DNA of 7,414 nt, from the NCBI GenBank assembly GCA_043802345.1, contig JAZDLC010000151.1:1-7414 (forward strand), given 5' to 3'. Positions 1 to 4,883 of the stretch are shown here, one piece after another. The position numbers and the translations under genes are program-made. The notes under the pieces are model-generated. The model was not told where the DNA came from. It ran no database searches and saw nothing but the letters and a program-made list of their open reading frames with translations. Every line of letters starts with the position of its first letter. Positions within the stretch are counted from its first letter, which is position 1. Origin of the DNA: JAZDLC01 sp043802345. Lineage in GTDB: Bacteria; Planctomycetota; B15-G4; JADJEK01.

Positions 1-20
1 GTCTCGACCGGCGCCGTCTG

Positions 21-497
21 GTGAATGTCTGCCTGCTGGGGCTCCTGGCACTCATGCCGCTCCTGACCCATGGCTGCGACTGGTCGTACAGCGCGACCAC
101 AACAGAGGAGGGCTTCGATGGCGGTGTCAGCGCGACCACCGGGGAGACCGTCCTCTCCGCGAACTTCCATCTCTGGTTCGGAGACCCCCAGAACGCAGGC
201 CATGCCTCCGCCGGCATCGTAGGCCCCGTCCTGTGGGGCTACTTCCTGCTCGGACTTGTCTTCGCGCTGGTGAGAAAGGCGGCAGTGCGCGGCCCGGTCG
301 GGTTCGTCATGGCGCCGGCCAGCGCGTGGCTCGCGATGGTGTCAGGTTGTGGTCTGCTCTCATACGTGTTCGGCACCGAGTCCAGCCTCTGGTTGTGGCT
401 GTTCTTCCTGTCCGTGGTCGCGTGGTTGGTGATCCTCCTGACGCACCTCTTCTGGTTCCTCGCCAGACGGGGACGGAGCGCGCGAGCGGCTGCATGA
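21..497 (+). CDS. Small multi-pass membrane protein, function unknown (5' end possibly outside the window)
   Basis: I do not recognise a family. From the GTG at 21 the product is 158 residues. A hydrophobic stretch at about residues 3-16 is followed by a polar, Thr/Ser/Gly-rich segment (about 18-62), then three strongly hydrophobic stretches at about 66-85, 93-116 and 121-146, and a short Arg-rich tail. This suggests an integral inner-membrane protein with the polar segment outside and a basic cytoplasmic C-terminus. The frame stays open to the left edge and reads LDRRRL just before the GTG. That basic stretch would make a good n-region for the first hydrophobic segment, and no convincing Shine-Dalgarno precedes the GTG, so the real start is probably upstream of the window. 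The next gene on the strand begins 105 bp later, probably with its own promoter. Confidence 0.6.
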   Translation: MNVCLLGLLALMPLLTHGCDWSYSATTTEEGFDGGVSATTGETVLSANFHLWFGDPQNAGHASAGIVGPVLWGYFLLGLVFALVRKAAVRGPVGFVMAPASAWLAMVSGCGLLSYVFGTESSLWLWLFFLSVVAWLVILLTHLFWFLARRGRSARAAA

Positions 498-535
498 TCG
501 GTCTGGTCGGCTGGGCGGAGTGAACCAGCAGATCA
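495..535. repeat. Imperfect inverted repeat after the membrane-protein gene
   Basis: TGATC (495-499) pairs with GATCA (531-535), and CTGGT (503-507) pairs with ACCAG (524-528). They are separated by a 3x2 internal loop, and the hairpin is closed by a 16-nt loop. It begins on the stop codon of the preceding gene. No T-run follows, so it is at best a weak terminator or an RNA-stabilising hairpin, and it may be chance. Confidence 0.25.
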
Positions 536-546
536 CGACACGATTC

Positions 547-555
547 TGGTAGAAT
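547..555 (+). promoter_or_regulatory. Candidate extended -10 promoter for the duplicated-domain secreted protein
   Basis: TGGTAGAAT reads as an extended -10 (TGn followed by TAGAAT, five of six bases matching TATAAT). It lies about 48 bp upstream of the ATG at 603. No good -35 is visible at the usual spacing, which extended -10 promoters can tolerate. Found by eye only. Confidence 0.35.
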
Positions 556-602
556 GGCCGGTCACGGCGTAGGTGCGCAGTTACCGCTGAAAGGGGCGTC
601 CC

Positions 603-1370
603 ATGAGAAACGCGATCGTTTTCGTGCTGATGGCAGTCGTGGTGGGCATGAGCATCGGGGATCGCCTGGGCGTCTCGGCAAAGGCCCAGACCCGGCAGAC
701 CCGGTGGGAGGATTCACAGTTAACGTGGCCGCCGAGCCCGGAGGGGATGGTCCAGCTGGGCGGAGAGCATGCGTTCATCAACTCGGACACGCTCCCCGTC
801 CATCGCGTGCCGTACGGACGGTGGTTGGTCGTGACGATGTTCTACGGCGCGAACTACCAGCTCGTCGAGGACCTCGGCGGCATCGAGACGCTGAAGTACT
901 CGAACCGGACGACCACCTACGAACTTTCGAAGCACACGGCCGGGATCGCCTTTCGACCCGGGTCTCAGGTCCTCCTCAGGCACACGACCACGTCGAGTGT
1001 CGAGTACTGGAGCCTGGCCGGTTACCTGACCACGAGCGAACGACCCGCACGGGAGTGGCCCCCCCTGCCGCAGGATCTGGTGAATGTGGTGGGGCAGGTC
1101 CTGGCGCCGGTGGGTGAAGTCGTGCCGCTCTACACCGTCCCCTCCGACAGGTGGTTGGTCATGATGGACCTGAAGCTGAGAGACGGCGGCTTCTGGCTCT
1201 ACGAGACGATCGGCGGAACGAGCCGGGTTCTCAGCTCCGGGCCGGGAGCAAACAACGACCGCATTGTCGGAACCACCTTCGCGCCCGGTTCGCAGGTGGC
1301 CATCGAGCGCAGACTGGGAAACCCCGGCACCGTGAACTGGGAGTTCCACGGCTACTTCGTGCGGCGCTGA
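603..1370 (+). CDS. Exported protein with two tandem copies of an unrecognised ~100-residue domain
   Basis: The 255-residue product starts at an ATG preceded by AAGGGG (591-596) at suitable spacing. Residues 1-28 form a signal peptide: a short basic n-region, a hydrophobic core at about 4-18 and a likely cleavage after AKA (26-28), so the protein is probably periplasmic or secreted. The mature part is a tandem duplication. Copy 1 (about 42-148) and copy 2 (about 152-253) both open with WPPxP, then share a VPxxRWLV block, a G-x-x-F-x-PGSQV block and a W-x(3)-GY ending. The DNA for the RWLV block is also nearly identical in the two copies (around 820-834 and 1150-1164), which fits internal duplication. 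The PGSQV and GY(F/L) elements suggest a compact beta-rich domain, but I know no family with this pattern and assign no function. It ends in TGA, evidence that TGA is a normal stop here. Its last 19 bp overlap the convergent peroxiredoxin-like gene. Confidence 0.8.
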   Translation: MRNAIVFVLMAVVVGMSIGDRLGVSAKAQTRQTRWEDSQLTWPPSPEGMVQLGGEHAFINSDTLPVHRVPYGRWLVVTMFYGANYQLVEDLGGIETLKYSNRTTTYELSKHTAGIAFRPGSQVLLRHTTTSSVEYWSLAGYLTTSERPAREWPPLPQDLVNVVGQVLAPVGEVVPLYTVPSDRWLVMMDLKLRDGGFWLYETIGGTSRVLSSGPGANNDRIVGTTFAPGSQVAIERRLGNPGTVNWEFHGYFVRR

Positions 1371-1906
1371 CGCGTCCGCTCGAGTACGGCGGCGAAGTCG
1401 GGCCTCGAGCCGGCGTGCTGGAAGGTCTGCTCGAAGAGGACGCGGCCGCCGGCGACGAGCAGCATGCCGGGCATGGACCGGATATCGCCCACCGGCTTGC
1501 CGGCCAGGTTCCCCTTGAAGAGAGCGCGGACGCCGGCCAACCACATGCCGGGGGCGAGGAACTCGCTCGCGCCGCCGCGGCGGATGCCGAAGGCGGTGCG
1601 AATGCGCTGATCGGGGTCGGACACGGCTCGCACCTCCGGCCAGCGCTTCTCCAGGAACGTCCTGGTCTCATCCGGAGCGGACAGCGTGAACAGCAGGACC
1701 TCAGGGAAGTCGGGGGTTTCCTGACGCGCACGGCGCAGGTCGGCGACCGCCTCGCGGCAGAAGGGTCACCCGAAGTGGCGCAGGAAGAAGAGCAGGGTGG
1801 CCTCGCCGCCGAGCTGGTCGCGGAGCGTGCCGGGCGCGAGGTTCACGCCCTCGACGGGGAGATCGAGGACCTCAGCGGGGATTGAGGAGAGTGTCTGGGT
1901 ATTCAT
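1352..1906 (-). CDS. Peroxiredoxin-like (AhpC/TSA, SelL-related) selenoprotein with a U-x-x-C motif, read through an in-frame TGA
   Basis: The frame runs from ATG 1906 to TAG 1352 and gives 184 residues if the single internal TGA (1766-1768) is read as selenocysteine at residue 47. The sequence around it is LRHFG-U-PFCRE, which matches the active-site signature of thioredoxin-fold AhpC/TSA-like proteins (family PF13911, relatives of PRXL2/FAM213 and selenoprotein L), where this position is normally Cys in CxxC. Frame and protein-like character continue on both sides of the TGA: an N-terminal strand (EVLDLPVEGVNLAPGTLRD), a buried strand before the motif (ATLLFFLRHF), then VLLFTLSAP, and near the C-terminus MPGMLLVAGGRVLFEQTFQHAG, typical of this fold. 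The likely role is a cytosolic thiol/selenol redox enzyme; no signal peptide is seen. GGAG lies 5 nt before ATG 1906; the ATG at 1909 is too close to it. A conventional caller would give only the C-terminal 93 residues from GTG 1633. The alternative is a pseudogene or sequencing error at the TGA. Confidence 0.8.
1743..1765 (-). promoter_or_regulatory. Candidate bacterial SECIS hairpin downstream of the UGA
   Basis: Reading the minus strand after the UGA, 10 nt are followed by GCGA (1755-1752), a loop GGCGG (1751-1747) and TCGC (1746-1743). This is a 4-bp stem with a loop starting in G, close to the UGA, as expected for bacterial SECIS elements that bind SelB inside the coding region. A competing fold (CCGC-GAG-GCGG) overlaps it. 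The stem is short and the region GC-rich, so the structure is suggestive only. Confidence 0.4.
1766..1768 (-). other. In-frame UGA, proposed selenocysteine codon (residue 47)
   Basis: The minus-strand codon TGA lies in the frame of the ATG at 1906 and replaces the first Cys of the expected CPFC motif. The second Cys (residue 50) is intact. It is the only stop in 185 codons before the TAG. A single stop falling on the one catalytic position where Sec/Cys exchange is known makes random mutation an unlikely explanation. Confidence 0.75.
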
Positions 1907-1914
1907 CATCGCTC

Positions 1915-1945
1915 CAAGTCTGACCCGAACGATGCCTGGCACCGT
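1915..1945. repeat. REP-like imperfect palindrome near the start of the selenoprotein gene
   Basis: GATGCCTGGCACC (1931-1943) is a 13-nt near-palindrome (five of six pairs, central T). AAGTCTGACCC lies beside it at 1916-1926. From memory, GGTGCCTGGCACC-like palindromes next to AGTCTGACC-type sequence occur as dispersed REP elements in several bacterial phyla, often linked to IS200-like REP-associated transposases. No transposase is present here. Only one copy is visible, so repetition cannot be shown from this window. Confidence 0.35.
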
Positions 1946-2237
1946 ACACCGAAGTACCGTTTCCCGGCCAGCGCTGCATTCAAGATCGGGATTTCTGCCA
2001 GGATAACGTCAGGCCGGTAGCGGAGGGTGGGGTCGGGACACGCCTGCGGAGCCGCCCAGTAGTCTTGCTTGTGCCCCCTGAAGACGCAGGAATGACCGAA
2101 CTGACTCGCGAACGCACCGTTCTCTCTCCCGGTCCAGCAGACAAGGAGAGCGCGCAGGCGCTCATGGAAAAAGTCTGTCATGGTCACGAGGAAGCTCGAC
2201 GAGGAGCTCCCCGATTTGTCCGGACCCCAACCGCTCC

Positions 2238-2243
2238 AGGAGG
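2238..2243 (+). promoter_or_regulatory. Strong Shine-Dalgarno AGGAGG deciding the ExbD start
   Basis: AGGAGG lies 5 nt before ATG 2249. The same frame is open further back to an ATG at 2180, but that start has no ribosome site, and its extra 23 residues are polar and unlike the short N-terminus of the family. Confidence 0.8.
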
Positions 2244-2248
2244 AGACC

Positions 2249-2797
2249 ATGGCTCACACGGACAAACGATCCGCCTCCAGCGAAATGGGAACCGAGGAGA
2301 TCAAGATGGAGATGACGCCGATGATCGACGTCACCTTCCTGCTGCTGATCTTCTTCCTCTGCTCGATCAAGTTCAGACTGCTCGAGGGGAAGCTCCAGAC
2401 GTACCTGCCGAAGGACGTGGGACCTGGGATCAGCCCGATGGTCGCGATGCTCGAGAAGGTCGATCTCCGCATCGAAAGGACCGAGGACCGCGGCGAGAGG
2501 GACCTTTCGAACCTCCAGACCTACAAGCAGTGGGTGGGCGACGGCGGATGGAAGGAGAGCCAGGTCGACATCTTCCTTCAGGACCGGAAGGTCGGGAGCT
2601 TGAAGTCCCTCCTGATGAAGCTCAGGGAGGTTCGCCAGCGCCGTCCCGCGCCGGTTGTTGGCGAGGATGACGACCTCAAGATGAACCTGGAAGCGATGAA
2701 CGGCGTGATCTACGAGGACGTGATCCGGGTGGTGGACGTCGCGATCGAGGCCGGGTTCAGCAGCATCACCTTCCGGGGCATCGCGCTGGATGCGTAG
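2249..2797 (+). CDS. ExbD/TolR-family biopolymer transport protein
   Basis: The 182-residue protein has the ExbD/TolR plan. A short cytoplasmic N-terminus ends in EIKMEMTPMIDVTFLLLIFF, the family signature, with the conserved membrane Asp at residue 27. One transmembrane helix (about 26-43) follows, then a periplasmic domain. In known systems this Asp works with ExbB/TolQ to turn proton motive force into work on the outer membrane, so the protein supports a double-membrane cell. The helix is followed by LEGKLQTYLPKDVG, a form I associate with planctomycete-type ExbD. The C-terminal part ends in a region (about 143-179) with the usual FSSITFRGI-like strand. It is longer than the usual 130-150 residues, with an inserted charged segment at about 65-125. 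No ExbB or TonB gene adjoins it, so its motor partner must be elsewhere. The stop lies 19 bp from the stop of the convergent beta-helix gene. Confidence 0.88.
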   Translation: MAHTDKRSASSEMGTEEIKMEMTPMIDVTFLLLIFFLCSIKFRLLEGKLQTYLPKDVGPGISPMVAMLEKVDLRIERTEDRGERDLSNLQTYKQWVGDGGWKESQVDIFLQDRKVGSLKSLLMKLREVRQRRPAPVVGEDDDLKMNLEAMNGVIYEDVIRVVDVAIEAGFSSITFRGIALDA

Positions 2798-2816
2798 CCC
2801 CTCCCTCGACCGGCGC

Positions 2817-3911
2817 CTATCCACCCACGCCGTCGTCGAACGAGTTGTCCAGGTAGATGTTGGCTCCGGGCGCCGCGCTGTCGAAGAGTCCTCTGAGGCT
2901 GCTGCGGCGCGTCCGGTTCTGAATGAACAGGTTGCCGGACGAGTAGACCTTGAAGCCGTCCTCGCCTGACCTGTTGACGCGATTCCCGATCAGCATGCAG
3001 CCCGATGCCGAGGCGGCCATGCGGACGCCGGAGACGCCGGCCCTCTTGATCTTGTTGCGAGCGAAGATGGCCCCGCTGCAGACGGTGTGGACCCCGTAGT
3101 CGTCCGGGCGGACGATGGTGTTGGCCTCCAGGATGTGATTCTCGGAACCGTCGTCCAGATTGATGCCGCAGCCGCCGGGTCTGTCGATGATGTTCTCGAT
3201 GATCGTGCACCGGGCCGAGAGGGCATCGCACTGAATGCCGGACCAGGCCGGCGCGACGATCCGGTTGCTCCGGATCAGCGAGTCGGTGCAGGTGTGTCCT
3301 GTCATGCCGAGTGAGACTCCGTACCGGGCCGCCAGCTCGATGACGTTTCCCTCGATGCTGTTGCCATTCCCGAACACCCTGATGCCCGAGTATGCGGAGC
3401 CCCGGATCGAACAGTCGCTGACGACACAGTCGTCGGTGTCCAGCTCGATTCCAGTGCCTCCGGGGTTCTCGATCGTGCACCGGTCGATCCGGCTCCCAGG
3501 CGAGTCAAGGAGTTCGATGGCGACGCGTTCGGTGTCGGAGACGACGCAGCGGGTGATCCGCACGTTGTCCGAGGCGGAGACCTCGATGCCCCCTTGGCTG
3601 GAGGCGTTCCGGACCCGCAGCCGCTGCAGCTCGATGCGCGCCGACCGGGCCACTGCGATCCCCCGGCCGCTGCCGCCGGGATCGATGATGACCTGGTCGC
3701 TCCCCCGGGCCCGCACGGTGAGGTCCTGCTTGGTGTCGACCACCACGTTCTCGGCATAGACCCCCTCCGAGACCACGACCACGTCGCCGGGGCCGGCGGC
3801 ATCCACGGCCGCCTGGATGGTCGGGTAATCCCTGGGGACCTTGAGATTGGCGGCGAACGCCGGACAGGCGATCAACAACGAGAGGAGCGCGGCGGTCGTA
3901 AGCGGTTTCAT
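2817..3911 (-). CDS. Exported right-handed parallel beta-helix (PbH1/pectate-lyase-like) protein
   Basis: The 364-residue product starts at ATG 3911, with GGAG (3921-3924) 9 nt upstream. The frame is open further back to 3998, but those extra 29 residues are Pro/Ser-rich and would bury the signal peptide. Residues 1-20 are a signal peptide ending AFA. A lipobox-like LIAC (13-16) means lipidation at Cys16 is a second possibility. The mature protein opens with VPRDYPTIQAAVDAA, then GDVVVVSEGVY, the usual entry to NosD/DUF1565-type beta-helices. About a dozen coils of roughly 22-24 residues follow, with the recurring pattern G-I/V-x(6-8)-N/C-x-I-x-x-N. Such solenoids bind or cleave polysaccharides or act as surface structures. 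No catalytic set can be picked out by eye, so the activity is unknown. Cys residues recur in many coils, which may allow disulfides. It is transcribed away from the two-component operon. Confidence 0.85.
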   Translation of the reverse strand: MKPLTTAALLSLLIACPAFAANLKVPRDYPTIQAAVDAAGPGDVVVVSEGVYAENVVVDTKQDLTVRARGSDQVIIDPGGSGRGIAVARSARIELQRLRVRNASSQGGIEVSASDNVRITRCVVSDTERVAIELLDSPGSRIDRCTIENPGGTGIELDTDDCVVSDCSIRGSAYSGIRVFGNGNSIEGNVIELAARYGVSLGMTGHTCTDSLIRSNRIVAPAWSGIQCDALSARCTIIENIIDRPGGCGINLDDGSENHILEANTIVRPDDYGVHTVCSGAIFARNKIKRAGVSGVRMAASASGCMLIGNRVNRSGEDGFKVYSSGNLFIQNRTRRSSLRGLFDSAAPGANIYLDNSFDDGVGG

Positions 3912-4002
3912 GACAGGAATCTCCGGCTGCGGTGAGAATCCGCTGCCCGGTGAGGGCGGCGTCACGAGAGAAGGGCGAGCGAGGACGCCCGATCCCACGC
4001 GG

Positions 4003-4016
4003 GAATCCGGAATCCT
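4003..4016. repeat. Tandem heptamer GGAATCC x2 in the divergent intergenic region
   Basis: Two abutting exact copies of GGAATCC lie between the beta-helix gene and the two-component operon, about 92 bp upstream of the beta-helix start and about 195 bp upstream of the regulator. They could be a regulator half-site pair or chance. Apart from these and the operator described at 4084, I see nothing definite in the 300-bp gap 3912-4211. Confidence 0.25.
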
Positions 4017-4083
4017 CGGCAGTCTGATTCGCGGATGGGATGCGCGCTGCCCGGGCGAAAGATGTCAGAAAACCAAGGTCCGC

Positions 4084-4116
4084 GTCAGCCTGCCGTCATG
4101 ACAAGACCCTTACGAT
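4084..4116 (+). promoter_or_regulatory. Candidate OmpR/PhoB-type operator and promoter of the two-component operon
   Basis: Two 11-bp units lie head to tail: GTCAGCCTGCC (4084-4094) and GTCATGACAAG (4095-4105). They share GTCA in the same helical phase. TACGAT (4111-4116) 12 bp after the last GTCA is a plausible -10. Direct repeats with 11-bp period are the usual target of OmpR-family regulators (PhoB of E. coli, PhoP of Streptomyces). A matching site lies upstream of the phytase gene. The last unit is about 107 bp upstream of the regulator start, allowing a modest 5' leader. Spotted by eye, so chance is not excluded. Confidence 0.45.
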
Positions 4117-4199
4117 AGGCGGCGGTTACAGGACGAACTGGCGGAGAATCGACCCGATTTCGACCCATCTCCTCGCCGCGCGTCACCTTGAGTCAGGAC

Positions 4200-4205
4200 A
4201 GGAGG
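4200..4205 (+). promoter_or_regulatory. Shine-Dalgarno AGGAGG deciding the GTG start of the response regulator
   Basis: AGGAGG lies 6 nt before GTG 4212. That start gives the standard MRVLIVEDD opening of OmpR-family regulators. A TTG at 4188 in the same frame would add eight residues, but it would place this ribosome site inside the gene. Confidence 0.85.
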
Positions 4206-4211
4206 ATTCAC

Positions 4212-4883
4212 GTGAGAGTTCTGATCGTCGAGGATGACGCTGCGATCCGGAGCTTCCTCAAGAAGGGTCTGAAGGAGGCGTCATTCGCCGTCGACGTCGC
4301 CGAGGATGGGAACACCGGCTCTTTGATGGCGCACTGCGAGCCATACGACGTCATCATTCTGGACCTGATGCTGCCCGGAAAGGACGGGCTGACCGTTCTC
4401 AGGGAGATCCGGGAGTCGGGCAGCGACGTGCCGGTCATCTGCCTGACGGCTCGCGACGCTGTTGACGATCGGGTCCGCGGCCTGGATTACGGCGCCGACG
4501 ACTATCTCTCCAAGCCGTTCAGCTTCACCGAACTGCTGGCGAGGATCCGGGCTCTCTTGCGGCGCGGGCGAAAGATGGTCCAGTCACCTCTCCAGATCGG
4601 CGACCTGACGATCGACCTGCTGACACGCTCCGTGAAGCGAGCCGGCAAGCGGATCGACGTCACGGCCCGCGAGTATGCCCTCCTGGAGTGCCTGGGGAGG
4701 CACGCCGGGGAAGTGCTGACCCGGACGATGATCCTCGAGCATGTCTGGGACATGAACAGCGATCCCCTGACGAACGTGGTGGACGTCCACATCAACCGGC
4801 TCCGCAAGAAGGTGGATCTGGGCTACGAGAACCCACTCATCCACACCATTCGCGGAGTCGGCTATGTTCTCCGCGATGAGTAG
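4212..4883 (+). CDS. OmpR-family two-component response regulator
   Basis: The 223-residue product has the two classical domains. The receiver (about 1-115) has the acidic pair D8/D9, phospho-acceptor D51 in VIILDLMLPGKDG, T79 in CLTAR and K101 in DDYLSKPF; the switch aromatic position is Y98. The winged-helix DNA-binding domain (about 127-221) has the family hallmarks LTxREYALLECL, a recognition region around VVDVHINRLRKKVD, and a C-terminal hairpin IHTIRGVGYVLR. All key residues are present and the length is normal. It is most like the CusR/CopR/PcoR and PhoP subgroup, but stimulus cannot be inferred from the regulator alone. The gene overlaps the downstream kinase by 20 bp, so the two are co-transcribed and likely translationally coupled. 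An 11-bp direct repeat upstream suggests autoregulation, and a similar repeat precedes the phytase gene. Confidence 0.95.
   Translation: MRVLIVEDDAAIRSFLKKGLKEASFAVDVAEDGNTGSLMAHCEPYDVIILDLMLPGKDGLTVLREIRESGSDVPVICLTARDAVDDRVRGLDYGADDYLSKPFSFTELLARIRALLRRGRKMVQSPLQIGDLTIDLLTRSVKRAGKRIDVTAREYALLECLGRHAGEVLTRTMILEHVWDMNSDPLTNVVDVHINRLRKKVDLGYENPLIHTIRGVGYVLRDE
4854..4857 (+). promoter_or_regulatory. Shine-Dalgarno GGAG for the histidine kinase inside the regulator gene
   Basis: GGAG sits 6 nt before ATG 4864. The alternative ATG at 4876, which overlaps the regulator's stop codon, has no ribosome site of its own, though coupled re-initiation there is possible and would shorten the kinase by four residues. 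Confidence 0.55.

Larger units (their letters stand above)
1910..2248. other. Gap without a confident gene between the selenoprotein and exbD-like genes
   Basis: These divergent genes are separated by about 340 bp. A minus-strand frame is open from ATG 2250 (or 2181) to TGA 1906, and its TGA overlaps the two ATGs of the selenoprotein gene in a coupling-like arrangement (GATGATG). I do not call it a gene. It shows no recognisable motif, neither start has a good ribosome site, its third-position GC is lower than that of the clear genes, and it runs through the REP-like palindrome. The gap must hold the promoters of both flanking genes, but I see no convincing -35/-10 pair. Confidence 0.4.

Noticed and set aside
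720..1544. Long minus-strand open frame (274 residues) opposite the duplicated-domain gene
   Set aside because: Arg/Pro/Gly-rich low-complexity translation with no motif. It runs antisense to a gene with signal peptide, ribosome site and internal repeats; such frames are expected in GC-rich DNA.
1231..1731. 166-residue minus-strand frame overlapping the selenoprotein in another phase
   Set aside because: Ser/Arg/Pro/Cys-rich translation without a fold signature. The selenoprotein phase has a clear family motif on both sides of the TGA.
1151..1885. 244-residue plus-strand frame opposite the selenoprotein
   Set aside because: It is antisense to the peroxiredoxin-like frame, shows no motif or ribosome site, and crosses the end of another gene.
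2065..2670. 201-residue plus-strand frame overlapping the ExbD gene
   Set aside because: It overlaps the ExbD gene out of phase and is low-complexity, charged and glycine-rich. The ExbD phase has the diagnostic membrane signature and a strong ribosome site.
3235..3759. 174-residue plus-strand frame opposite the beta-helix gene
   Set aside because: It mirrors the repetitive beta-helix coding sequence and has no ribosome site or motif.
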